DNA of 64,000 nt from Ischnura elegans (Eukaryota > Arthropoda > Insecta > Odonata > Coenagrionidae): NCBI RefSeq assembly GCF_921293095.1, contig NC_060246.1:111828941-111892940 (forward strand). Reading direction: 5' to 3'. Positions 33,246-45,589 of this stretch are shown here, piece after piece (position 1 is the first letter of the stretch; each line of letters begins with the position of its first letter). The notes beneath the pieces are model-generated. The model was not told the origin of the DNA. It saw nothing but the letters and a program-made list of their open reading frames with translations, and searched no databases. The position numbers and the translations under genes were made by a program.

Positions 33246-36200
33246 GCTTATTCCAGTGGTACAAGCTTTTGAAAATTTATTCTGCCATTCCATTTAGTTC
33301 CACTACCCACGGAAATGCTTTCACATGCCGTTTCCTTGCCTCCGCTCTCATGTTCTTCGAGCATAGTATCGGCCGCTTTGCTTTTGTTTCCGCCTTAGCT
33401 TGGGCTCTTGATGGTAGAGTTTTACGGCGGGGGACTTTTCTCGCCCATCCCGCAAATGTCCTTTTACCCGCCGCGCATTGGGTGTTCCGAAATCGCCATG
33501 CATATAACTTATGGCAGAGCGGTCCGATTATCACGGGTAAATTAACTATAATTAGGGCTGTTCACTGAAATATATAGATACGACGGTATAATTTATCGAA
33601 TTTATAACTTTTTAATTAAGTTCCTCGTGCGTTTACAGTATGAGGCAAATGTAGAGAATAAAAATATCGCTCCACGCTCATCACGGCGCCGAAGAAATAT
33701 TTTTTAAACCGCTGAAAAAGCAAACAAAGTGATTGAATAAATTGACGATATAGAATTATAAAAATTTATTTTTTCCGTTTTAAATCATTTGATTCATCAG
33801 TAAGCCTGTAAGTCAAACCATCTTTACTTTTATGTACCCACAGATATATTCAACATTTACCCTTTATCGTCATAAAACGAGTTGGTGTGTATGTTACCTC
33901 ATTCAAAGAGTGCTCAAAGTGGCATTAGAAAATTTCGTTTTCAATAACAGGACGTCCCAATGGATGAAGCAATGCTAAGGCCGTCAAGTTTCCGCCGCGA
34001 GAAGTTGGCTATGCTTAATAAAAAAAAAATTCTATAGGAAAATTGTTCAGTCATCCGTTAAAGACATTAACAGCACTGAATCCTAATTGAAAGTACTTAA
34101 AATTAACAAAAAATGGAACCGCTACACTAAAAGCAATGCTTCTTCTGGACCAGAATAAAAGGGCCTATTTGAATCGACACTAAAAGAAAATATGCGAACC
34201 ATTAATAATATGGTCGCACCAACGTCACGGGCTTGAGAAGAAAGCAAAATATCTTTTCCTCAGTCTCGATGAGGGTGATTTGGTAAAAGGCTCCCAACTC
34301 ATTGATGCCGCTTCTTTCAATAGAACTGCTGGCTCGCGAGAGCTTTGACGCCCTCTGCCGCACATTATGGAGTCCAGTTTTTTTCGGGCGGTGGCAGGAT
34401 TCGTTAATTGGCTCAATGCGACGGATGGAGCTCTTCTACCTACACGACGCCCGAAATCGAATTATCGCTCATTTGGAAGCTTAACTCTTCACGGTTTTAA
34501 TGAGCTTAAAATAAGTGCATTTCGTCGTTTGCCTTCATGGCCCTAAAGCCTTTTAAATCTCTCCCTTTCCCTTTGTTTTGACATCATTTAACTTTACGCT
34601 GTGGCGTAATTGGATTTCAATCGGGGAAAAGATGCCAAAAATAGTTATATTACGCTATGCAGGAAAATAAGACTCGGCATTCATTCATAACAAATTATTT
34701 TTAGCATTTTATCATCTCCAGTAGCTATGGATGGATTATTGCTACGAATCCTGCTCGCGAGAATTTTTTAAAACGAGCCCATCCTACAGTATTGGATCGC
34801 GTGCAGGCAAATAATTTTTGCAGTACATTAAGGACAAGGAATATAGTGTCCTACCTACCCTGAGAAAGACTAGAGTGAAATCATGCATATTTTGAACTAT
34901 AGGGCTATTTTTCCAATATGTGCTATGCAATTATCATTTGAATTAGCTTAATTAGTTATAAATTAATGCTTTCAAGCCCTTTTTAACATTGCACATCGGA
35001 GGGTATTGAATCTCATTCTGGTTAATTATTTTTAGTGGCTGACGAAGGACAAGGTATATATTGTTATATTTCATAGAACACATGAGTGAAATGGTGATGA
35101 TAATTTTTTAGGCCTAACTGTTCTCTATTAATTTTATACTTATAATTCAAATTGACAAAATTTGTGACTATTTGTTCCATAGAAGCTTCAGAGTTTTCGT
35201 TTGAATTGACTTGATTAGGGATTCACTGCAGTGAAATTCTGTCTCGTATGTATTTTGCGAATTTTGGCTAAATTCTCACTCTGCTTTCTCTTCCCCTGAA
35301 GGTATGCACGTATTCCAATAATTAAGCATGGCAACATAGGTTACTCATTGGATAAAAAATGTTTTGCGTTTTAACAACTGTGGAATATTTTAGAACGAAT
35401 CAGGTTCGTTCTATATTATATCATTGTTTAATAAGAATGATAAAACTGAGTTATAATACGTTTAAGGGTATAAAATTAATGATTGCTTGTTATTAATTTA
35501 AGCAAATAGTTTCGCGATTTCATAAAAAAATTCCGCATGCTTATCGGAAATTGAGTTATCAATGGGAGGCATTAATCATAGATTTTGAAGCCACTTTTTT
35601 CAGAAAATTTAAATTCATCCTCTTTTATCTTTATAGCTTTTATCTTTTAGCTTATCCTTATATTGATATTTTCAAAATCACTCTTCATTAGTATTTAGGG
35701 TCCTTTTGACTGAAATGAAAGGTTAACTTACTTTTTGAATAAATAATACACTCTAAGCTATGTATAAATCAAATAAATGTCTACCAACCAGCAGTTGAAT
35801 TTATAAATTTGTAGCGGTATTCATTTTCAAAATTCTGTCATACATCGGTAAAAATCATCAATGAATTATCAATGGGATTTTTATTCCTGCATTTAAATAT
35901 TCATTCTGTAGTAAAATGTGATATTGATAAGTCTTCCATTCGTCGCTATTGAACCGTCACAGTGAGGGGACCAACATATTTATTTCGTTCTGTTTTCCTT
36001 CGATAGCGCGCTATATTGATTTCCTTTGATTGAGCGTATATTTGCTTTCGCCATTCCTTTAATAAACTCGGACACAGTGGATGAATACTTCAGAAGCAGT
36101 GGAGTTAGAGAGAGTGAGGTGCTTGACGGAGACCAAGATTATTCCATGCACTAAAGTGAGACATAAAAATGGAAAGAGCTATCGGAAGTCTATCGTTCAC

Positions 36201-37863
36201 AGTCCTTTTGACTATCAGTGAAGTCATTTCAGACGCCGAAGTTGAATGCTATGACAGTGAACTATTACGCTCGTTTGTCAAGATTTCACAGCGAAGATAT
36301 TACGAATCGATTAAGGATGTGATCGATATGAATTCGATCTGATTGTAAAGTTGAAGCAGTTCAACTTGTACCGCAGAGGATATGGAAGGCTATAGCTATA
36401 CTGAAAGCGACAAACTTTGTTTTAACCTTTCAGACGATGAATATTCCTACTTACTGTTTATTTTTTCAATATGTTTCTTAACTTCACTCACCATATTTAC
36501 ATAATTTTTTAAATGAAGTGGTATCAATTTTAACTAGATATTAATTCGATTTCCTTCAATATATGAGAGGGGATTAAATTGTTCCTCTTTCGTCACCTTT
36601 GTTTTTTCCGCCTTTGACATCACAAATCGCGTTTGCCTTCTTGGGACACAGCTGTTTCGATTAATTATAGAGGCGGGATGCCGTCCTTGAGCAACTCCTA
36701 TAACAATCAACTCTTACGTGTAAACCAGGCTTAATGAAGATGTGCTTTACCATTGTTTAAATATCGATGTAGCATAAAATGCATGCTCTAAACTTTTCAT
36801 CAGCAAAATAAAGAAAGTGAGTGATGCGACGAGCAGTTAAAATGATGGGATGTAATTCAGGTTAAATAAAGGTGTTTGTTGATTTTCCGCGGAAATAATG
36901 TATCTAGACTGAGGAAAACTACGTTCGGAGAAAGCAATGCAAAATTATTACAAATTCAGGCTTCTTAAATGAATTCAACCGATTTAAGCGCGATGAAGTG
37001 AAAATCTATGAATTGAAATACAATGTAATTTACTTCCCCCAATTATTGTGATGCATAGGATGCGTTTCGGCTCAGAAAGTCATCATCTGGTAAAATGTAT
37101 CACCGCACATGAGAACATCACATTTTTAGAAAGAAACAGATGCGCGGTGAGGAAACAGACAACCAAGGAGATACGAAAAAACCAGGGATAGGAGGAGGGC
37201 ACTAGTAAAAGTTGCAGAAGAATAACACCGGAAAAAAACTAGGAAAGCGGAAAGATGAAGGGGGAGAAGAATATTTACATTCAAGCTTCTTGGCTACGTT
37301 CAAGCAGAAGAAAATATGGAGTAGGCACTGTCACAGAATACTTAGTGAGATATCAGAATAACATAATAAATTTGCTACATCCTTGAATCACTTGTGTATT
37401 TAGCGTTTGAATTTTTTTCATAAACCGCCAATTTTTATGAAGTCTTACTGCTTTTAACTGCTCTGGCAGACTTCACTTTTCTCTTATGTATATGTGCCAG
37501 TAAGTGGAACAAAGAAATATTCTCTTCCAGGTTTTATATTAAAAGCGTGAAATACTAACGTTATTGGGAAAATATCTTCCTATTTTATAAATTAAATTTT
37601 ACTTATATGATTTCCTGAACAGGTTATTCTAATATGATTATGCAACACAAGTGTGGTAGAGGATATACGATTTGTACAATTGTTTTCGGAATTAGCAAAG
37701 TTAAATGGGTTATTTAAATCTAAGCTGATTTGCGTTGGACTTAGTAATTGCCCTGGGATTTCCAATAACGTTAAAAAAGTCTTTATGCCGCGATGATCAT
37801 GGAGTCCAGAACATCATTCAATCTAATTGTTTATCTGTTACTACTTTCTTATTCACTCACTGA
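33246..37863. other. No gene recognised in about 4.6 kb
   Basis: A+T-rich DNA with minor GC-rich stretches at 33270-33530 and 34230-34490. The hairpin module seen at 16.5 kb has a copy on the minus strand at 37061-37090 (CAGATGATGA, a short loop, then CGAAACGC). Nothing else was supported. Confidence 0.4.
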
Positions 37864-37951
37864 TTCAGTGATTCAACCCGGAGATTTGGTTGATATATGA
37901 GGTGGAAGCTCACCCTGAACGAAGCCAAAGGCGTGTAAATTTCATTATACA
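37864..37951 (+). repeat. Dispersed repeat, copy a
   Basis: It aligns at roughly two thirds identity with 40043-40134, sharing CAGTG.TTCA.CCCG, GG.TG.AGCT-like and AGGCGT.T.AA.TTCA blocks in the same order. The family was not recognised. Confidence 0.45.
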
Positions 37952-40042
37952 CACATTCTGCGTAAAAGGGCGAATTCCTTTTTCCGGGACACTTATTTTT
38001 CAATGTCATTGTGTCTATTTTACCAAATTAAGGATAGATGGCGATATTTTGTGGTGCAGTATGACAGGTAACACAGACAAAAGTTTGTATGGTTCAGAGA
38101 TTGTTATTACCAACCCGCGTTTCGACGAACTATGTCGTTTGCAATGCTTTTTCTAGTGCAAAATGAGTGATCATGTCATCAATATGTCAACGATTACCCG
38201 GTTTTTGGAGACCTGGCTCAGTTAATAAAAACCTGAAACTAATAAACTTGGTTTCCTCTATTTGAGCTCATTTATAATGAGCTTCCACATATGAACCACT
38301 CATTACGCTAGTTTTTCCACAAATAAGACGACGACAAAGGAAACTAAATATGGTACCCTTTTGACGTTACCTATTGATGGTTATCTGATTAATGTTTCGA
38401 TTCCATTGCAGCAACTATAACGCAAACCATGCGTGAAAATCTATTTCATATCTCGTCAAAAACACCCCTTCAGACCCAAATTTATTCAGTAGATCGTAAA
38501 ATGAGCATAAGCGTCGGCGAGCTTAATCAGTGAGTGATGAATTACACTAAGGAACCGTTTAAATTGGTACGATTAATATTTGATGAAAATGTTGTAGACT
38601 GTCGTTACCAAACCAATTTATTTTATTTGAAATAGGCAATTGAGCAATGAAGAAGCTTCAACTAAATTGAAGCAAGTACAATTTGAAAATATTCTGTCAG
38701 TTGAATATCTAACTATGTCCAACATTTTTGAGAGAATAAGCTCTTTTTTAAATAAAAAATAGCTATATCCTTCATTTAGCATTCATAAATGATTTATTGG
38801 CATTTTTAAGGATAGCATGAGTTAATTTGATGTCTCTTTTACACAGGGAAGGATCTAGCAAGGGATTTCAAACCCATCAGATTATTATAAACTTTTATCT
38901 AACCAGTACTGTCGACAACCAAAGCCAATTTCAAGCCATTATTTTTATATAGTGCATAAAATACGGAAAACAAATATTGCAACTAGCGGAAAAGTTTTCA
39001 CCCCTCTAATCATAAATTATTTTCAACCCTTATATAGAATGTAATATCATGCTTGATTGCGCTGTAGTATTGATTAACTTTGGTCCCCGTTGCTGCATTA
39101 CATTTCAGGGCCAGAATTCATGAAGACGTGCATATTTCCTACACACTGATATCCCCTTTGCGGACCCGGTAACAGGGGACAAATAGCTCCCTGGAAAAGT
39201 GAAACACGATGCTAAAGGGACCGCTTGTATGAGAGGATGCACATATTGGAGGAGGGCGAGAAAGAGCGCTTCGCAAATATTGAGGTCGAGACCATGAAAG
39301 AAGATCCAAACACCGTCATTTCATAGAGGGCGATTGTCGGTTTGGGGGGGAGTTGGAAGGAATGGCGGAAGGGGAACAATCGCTAATTTCCGGGAGATAT
39401 CAGTCCCGTACGATAAACAAAACGGTTTCCAATGGGCCGCATTCGAGCAGTCGATTACATTAGCAAGATTAGATTTTTGTGGGACGCCTAAAAAACCTTC
39501 ATTTAACTTAACATTAAAACAATGTTTGAATAAAAAAAGAGTGCGTGGTAGTTTACGAAAACTTATGGAGAAAAATTATACGGGTAAAAAAACAAATTGT
39601 AGCGAAGACTAGCCAAATGCTAAATCCAGAGGGAACTTAACGCTAAATTACAGTGATAAATGAACTAAAGTGGCATTCAGTGGAGCATTTGGCGCAAAAT
39701 ATGGTTAAAGTGACAAAAAAATTGACGCAAACTTTATTGATATTGAATAAACGCAGATTGCTTTGATATACGTGGAGTCGTCATTTGTTTCAGCGCTTTC
39801 TTCCGTGCTTTGCTCACAATAAGCTGTGTTAGATGGAAGAAGACATCTCGGGATTTAATATCTATAGTATATATTTAATATAAGATCCGGGCAAGGCATC
39901 AAGATTCTTAAGGAAAATCTCAATTCACTTCTAATATTGCGCTGATAGCCCTCTGAAGGAGGATAAATATGACGTGGCGTAGGTACGAGTTTATTTCTTT
40001 ACATATGCTAATTTGTCGTATATTTTTTTCTCACTTAATCTC
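37952..40042. other. No gene recognised
   Basis: A+T-rich DNA. A small perfect hairpin AGCTCAT-ttata-ATGAGCT lies near 38267. No coding or transposon motif was seen. Confidence 0.4.
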
Positions 40043-40134
40043 TCAGTGCTTCAGCCCGAGGGTTGGTTTGTATGGGTGAGGATGGGGCTAAACCCAGACT
40101 TAACCTCAGGCGTATGAACTTCACATATGGCCAG
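40043..40134 (+). repeat. Dispersed repeat, copy b
   Basis: This is a diverged partner of 37864-37951 in the same orientation, about 2.1 kb downstream. Confidence 0.45.
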
Positions 40135-40323
40135 TTACTTTCCCTGGGCCACCTGGCATTTCGAGTTTGTTTTTTTTGCAGTCGTCCAAATTTTGCAATT
40201 CGCAGATCAGCAAGTTATTCTTCCACCCTACATTTACATAATATCCTGCCAGCCCCCTCAAGGGTGTTCGGCAGGGGTTGAGTATACTCCGACATGTGCG
40301 TGCAATACGCTGCGTATTCTTAA

Positions 40324-40557
40324 CGCCTGGTTACACCATACATAATTACGTACGAGTTAATGTCTAAATGTATGGACGCATGGATGAACACGAAAATTCA
40401 CCGTGTAACCACCCAACTTGTGCGGACGAAAGTAAAGAAAATAGAACCTGTTCTAATGTGGTTCATGCATTCGTAGATGCTCTGTTCCGGTCCACCAATA
40501 TCGTTCATGCATTCACACATTAACTGGTGTTTGTTAACGTACCGTGTAACCAGGCCT
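40324..40557. mobile_element. MITE with CCTGGTTACAC ends, about 234 bp
   Basis: The left end CGCCTGGTTACACCATAC and the inverted right end GGCCTGGTTACACGGTAC agree over 15 of 18 bases. Further inverted similarity extends inward (GTTAATGT, AATG.ATG). There is no coding capacity. The flanks are T/A-rich, so the target duplication (perhaps TTA or TTAA) cannot be fixed and the superfamily is left open. Confidence 0.6.
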
Positions 40558-41694
40558 TTATTCATCGAAAAAAAGGCCATGGCAGCATGCGGTGTGAGCT
40601 CTCACCACCTACTATTCGAGACTCAAGTCACCACTTGCCGCGCTGGTGTCAGTGACGAAAATTTACAATATGGCCGACGAAAGCGGGATAAACAGTGAAG
40701 TTGCATGTGGTTAGTCGATGGGAAGTGTTGTGTAGGGCGTGTTTAAGGAAGGAAAAGACGTTAAACGTCTGACTGATTGAGCATAAAGTATTTGGAGATG
40801 GTTCGGTGCGTTGGAGGGAATGAATGATCACAGATTTTAATTGAAGGGGAATGTGTGAACAGTGCAGGTCTAGTGATGATAGCAGGGAAGGAGAGAAAAC
40901 GAAAAATTGAACATTTTTTCGTTTGTTTAAAAAAGATACATATTCGAAAGAGGAAAATTCAATAAAGGAGAAATTAAACTCGTAAAAATAGAGCAATACG
41001 CGAATCTTGCCACAAGTAACTTTACTACTAACGTAAGATGGAATACAATGTGGTGTAAAAATTAATCTGATTTGCTTAGGAATGAAAAAATAGGCATAAA
41101 ATCTACGAAAAAGGTATTAAATCTAAAAGAATTTGCACGACACCACTGAATCTTAAAATCCTCCCGCTGAATTCTATTAGGTATATGTATATATCTACTT
41201 CCGAACGCGGCTGCTAGATAACATCTCTCTAGTCTATAGAGTCTCGAATACCATATAGGCTACCACACCACCCTATTTTTTCCATCAAGGTATTTTTCTT
41301 CAAGTATGGAGGAAGGTAAAGGTGAAGGCAGGGTGAAGTTTCCTTTGCAGATGATTTTCGAGTCAAAGGGTGGACAGATAGTGGGCGACCCATGGCGTCC
41401 TTTCCGCCGCCCATTAAACCTGCTGCCGTCACATTTTCCTTCCATTCTGCAGGGGCGCTGGCAAGCTGGATAGCGAGCCAAATGAAGCACGCTCTACCTT
41501 TTCTGGCACGGCCCTCGGGAGCTGGATACTTTCCCAAATGAAATGGATTCCCGCCGTCTAATCCTACCACATCTGCTTTTGATGGGTTAATCGAACACGG
41601 CCAGATGTTAGTTCAATTCCAATAATTAAGTTATCAAGGGGAGGTGCTGTAGAAACTTTATGTTCTGCATAAAATAGAATGTTGAAGACTAATG
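40558..41694. other. No gene recognised
   Basis: A 113-codon minus-strand frame (41229-41570) in a moderately GC-rich stretch has no motif. The last eight bases of the flank (41695-41702, GTGTAAGG) are the hAT target duplication. Confidence 0.4.
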
Positions 41695-41702
41695 GTGTAA
41701 GG

Positions 41703-44329
41703 CAGGGGTGCCCAACCTTTTTTAACCAAGGGCCACATTGTCAATAATGAAAGGTAAAGCGGGCCAGTGGTGCACTACCGGGGAATTGGGGGGTATGGAA
41801 TACCCCCCAGTAAAAGGTGGGTCTGAGCCCACCCCCAGAAAATTTTAGAATTTTTACCCTCTTAGAACACATGTTTATGCTTCCAAGTATTAGAATTTTT
41901 TATTTTAGTTTCAGGAAAAAAAAACACCATTTTATTGTAGTTCATTCTGTTACTAGCCTCATTTTACCTTACAGGTTTACAATAAAACACACGGGACCTA
42001 TATACAATTTTTTTAATTAACCACACAAGTATAGAAAAACAATAATAAAAGTATAAATTACAAAAAAGTTAGTTTTTCATTTTACAAAATTACTAATGAA
42101 AATATCAATAATTTATTTAAGTTAGCTTCAAGTTTTTATTTGTAGGCTATCTGCAGTGAGATGTTTGAAACTGCTTTGCACTTGTACTTAAAATGTCTTT
42201 CCACTTAGGCTCAAACTTGGTCGTACCGATCATTAATAATGATTTTAAATGTTCATCTGTGAGGCAAGATCGGAATTTTGATTTAATGTAGTTCATTTTA
42301 GAAAATGTTTATTCGCAAACATAGGTTGAGCCAAAGACTGAAAACATGGTACGAGCAAACATTTTTAAGTTTTTGAAATCTTCATTGGGCAAGGCACTTT
42401 AGAACGGCAACAGGTCGCCGTTTTTATAACATTTCTCAAAGTGCTTCTTGTACATTTCATTTGATGTTAGATCAATAATTTCGAGTTGAAGGGCTGAGGG
42501 CGCAGAATCAATATCGCATTTGAACGGATTTTGAAACATGTTGATTCTATTAGACTCGTTATCAAAGTCACCAAATCTTTCATTAAACTGCTGACTCAAT
42601 TGACTTACTACTTCAGCACCGAACTTACAAGGGAACGGAAGACCATCTTCAGATGAAAATACTTTACATGTTTCGAAATGATCCAAATTGTTGTTGGTTA
42701 ACATCTTCTCAAAGAGGACAAGTTTTCTCCTAAAAGCTTCCACCTGATGGTAGGCATCATGAACAAGTGAATTAGATCCCTGCAGTTTTAAGTTTAAAAA
42801 GTTTATATGCCCAGTGATGTCAACTAAGAATGCTAACTTCCACAACCACACAGTATCAGAAAGTTCTGGAACTTGACGACCTTCGTTAGTCATGAAAATA
42901 TCTAGCTCTGCACGAAGTTCAAAAAACCTTTTTAACACTTTACCCCTACTGAGCCAACGGACTTCACAATGGCAGGGAACGTCCGGATAGTTACTATCAA
43001 TTTCTGCCAAAAATACCTTGAACTTACGGTGTTTCTGGGAGTGTGATCGTATGTAGTTTACTGTCTTAACAACGACTGTCATCACATCAGATATTTCTAA
43101 GTTTTTCCCACACAAAGCCTGCTGATGTATGGTACAATGCAGAATCATTGGTTTCTCTGCGCCAGTATCTTCCACTGCCTTGCGCACATTTCCAACTACG
43201 CCTGTTTTAGTGCCACACATATTTTTACCTCCATCTGTAGTAATTCCTTTCAATTTGCTAAAGTTAAGTCCGAGGCCTAAAATAGTTTCCTTAACTTAAG
43301 AAAATATTTCTATACCGGTTACAGTAGTTTCCATTGAATGAACGTCAGTCAGTTCTTCGGTAATTTGAAATTCACTACTTACTCCCCTAATAAATAATAG
43401 AACTTGGGCTGCATCAGAAGTATCCGTGGACTTATCCAAAGCAATTGAAAAACAGTCAAAATTTTCACAAGCTGACATTAATTGAAGATTGACGTCCATG
43501 CCAAGATCTTCGGTTCGGCGAGTCATAGTGTTACGAGACAAACTGATAGAGGCTACCAAAGAAAGTTTGTCAGGACACAGTTCTTCAACAGCTTTCAAAA
43601 TGCAACTTTTAACTATTTCGCCATCACTAAAAGGTTTGCCTTCCTTAGCTAAAACATGAGCAATTTTATAACTCGCTCGTACTACAGATTCATTTTTGTC
43701 ACTACGTTTGGTAAATATATTCCTTTGTGATGTCAAGGATGCCTTCATGGCATCTAACTTTTCTATTCTAAGTTTACCTGAGAGCTGAGCATATTGCTTT
43801 GTCCAGGTTTTGTATCAAAGTGTCTTCTTACATTATATTCCTTTAACACTGCAATGGACTCATTACAAATAAGACATAATGCATTGTTCTTGTTTTCCAC
43901 CACAAAATATTGCTCACTCCAATTTTCATTAAAAACACGACACTCATTGTCAATCTTCCTCTTTTTAAAGCTAGACATTGTTATAGAAACAAGCGCGTTG
44001 CGGTAGCCAAATTATTCTAATCATTCATTCTAATTATTCATCAGTAGCTAAAAATAGAACAAATGACCTTCAATAGGGCAACGCCCGGCTCTCGCCACAG
44101 TTGCATGCGTATTTTAGTTGCCTTGTCTCTAGTATCGTTGTATGCAACAGCTTTACTTATTTTAAGACCCATTCAACAATGTTGCTGGGTAAATATAAAT
44201 ATTAAATACAAAAGTACTCTGAAAGCTTGTAAATTATTATTTATTATTTTTTTTTGCAACTCGGCGGGCCATACAATTACGGCTCGGGGGGCCGGGTCCG
44301 GCCCGCGGGCCGTAGGTTGGGCAGCCCTG
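41703..44329 (-). mobile_element. hAT DNA transposon, 2,627 bp
   Basis: The left end CAGGGGTGCCCAACCT and the inverted right end CAGGGCTGCCCAACCT are hAT-type terminal inverted repeats. A perfect 8-bp duplication, GTGTAAGG, flanks the element (41695-41702 and 44330-44337), as expected of hAT. A BED-finger transposase lies on the minus strand. Just inside the left end (about 41770-41830) is a G/C-rich block with the palindrome GGGGGGTAT-gga-ATACCCCCC and a CAGTGGTGCAC start. It resembles part of another element nested here. Confidence 0.93.
42147..43978 (-). pseudogene. hAT transposase (BED finger, hAT dimerisation domain), broken
   Basis: The frame starts at ATG 43978. Residues 20-55 hold a BED-type finger with CLIC and RRHF, but the expected second His is replaced (HFDTKP). 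A one-base frameshift near 43775 is followed by the catalytic-domain region with FDCFSIALDKSTDTSD (first Asp region), an in-frame TAA near 43293, then GITTDGGKNMCG (second Asp block) and HCTIHQQALC. After LLPF come another TAA and FSVFGSTYVCE, a third TAA, then FSKMNYIKSKFRSCLTDEHL, the hAT C-terminal dimerisation motif. It ends at TAG 42147-42149. The arrangement matches the ZBED/GTF2IRD2-like branch of hAT transposases. One frameshift plus three stops make it non-functional. Confidence 0.9.
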
Positions 44330-44337
44330 GTGTAAGG

Positions 44338-44875
44338 AATACATAAGAACTGGTGATCCTCCAATGTTGTTTTTATGGCCTTATATACTTTTATCGAATT
44401 TAGTGGCGTACACTTGCAAGAAAAAGTATCATAGGAATAAATATGTGTACAATGTGATTCTGAGGAATTGCGCGTGATAACTTACAAAGAAACGTGTTAT
44501 ACGCATCATTGTGTCATACTTGTCATAAGCAGCAACCTCCAAAACATTTTAAACTAGAAATTGTCAAATTCTATCTTCTTATAGGATTTTTAGCTGATAA
44601 GTACCTGATAATGATTATGTAACAATTGAAATATGTGCAGTAAAATTTGTGGGCAAAACGATGTCTTTGTTGATCATTCTATAATTTTTTTCCGACACTT
44701 CGAGGAATAAATGTGAGAGGATATCATAATGTAGTGTCTAACTGGTTATTCTGTAAATTTTGCTTAGTTTTTACCATTTCGCATTGTTTGCATTCCATTT
44801 AATAGATTTATTGCATCGCTAATTAGAGCCAAGTAGCTTACACACAATTTTCAATGAGTCTCAAATTTGCACCGA
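44338..44875. other. No gene recognised
   Basis: A+T-rich flank downstream of the hAT target duplication, with nothing recognisable. Confidence 0.4.
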
Positions 44876-45109
44876 AACTACAGTTGCCAAATAAATTTAA
44901 CTACTACCAATGGTCAGAAATTTTTTCGAAGTGACGCTAAAGACCAGAAATCCATGGAGCTACCACCACTCAACTCCTACCCGGCAGATGACTTTCGCTC
45001 TGTTGCGAGTTTTGGAGGCTCTTGCGTTTCTGATCCTTCAAGTCAAAACCGACGCTTTCCCGGGATTGGAGACTGCAGTTTATCCGGATTACGGTGGGAT
45101 CATGCTTGA
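44876..45109 (+). CDS. Unidentified small Cys-containing frame, duplicated (copy 1)
   Basis: The frame is open to TGA 45107-45109 and lacks a clear ATG, so it may be an exon. It begins NYSCQINLTTTNGQKFF, with GGSCV in the middle and NRRFPGIGDC near the end. A diverged copy sits 480 bp downstream in the same orientation. Between the copies the differences include many third-position changes in this frame (CAG/CAA, CTA/TTA, CCA/CCG, CGA/CGT, CCC/CCT, TCT/TCA), and the only length change is one whole codon. That is a coding signature. The alternative frame beginning MVRNFF (44910) shows weaker agreement. I recognise no domain. Confidence 0.4.
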   Translation, partial: NYSCQINLTTTNGQKFFRSDAKDQKSMELPPLNSYPADDFRSVASFGGSCVSDPSSQNRRFPGIGDCSLSGLRWDHA

Positions 45110-45358
45110 AATCTTCCAACTTTATTCTAGCGCTTTAAAGAAATAAAGAACATGAGTGTAAGTTTATTTAATCGTAATAATCTTTTTGTCCTTTTTCTCG
45201 CACAAAAATCAATTTGGCAAATACCAAATTTTTAAAAACTCCCATAAATACCTATAGCTAGACTATTTTTGCTCTGCTGGGAATACCTTAGTAAATTATA
45301 CGACTAATTAAAGCAATTAAAGAGAACAATTTGCATTAAGCTTCAACACGAGCTTTAA

Positions 45359-45589
45359 AAATATTCTTGTGAAATGACCTTAATCACTTGCAATGGTCAG
45401 AAACTTTTTGCTGGAGACGCTTATGGTCAAAGCATCAAGGAATTACCGCTACTTATCTTCTTTTTACCGGATAAATTTTTTCTCTCCTGCTCTAGTGTTG
45501 AAGGCTCATGCGTTGATGAACTTGCCGACTAAAACCGTCGCTTTCCTTGGATTGAAGACTGCGGTTTTTCCGTGTATCGCTGAGATCAT
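45359..45589 (+). pseudogene. Unidentified duplicated frame (copy 2), decayed
   Basis: It begins KYSCEMTLITCNGQKLF and contains EGSCV and NRRFPWIEDC, so it matches copy 1 in order and spacing, including the Cys of GSCV and of DC. It has TAA and TGA stops in the conserved frame, so it is a dead copy. Confidence 0.4.
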
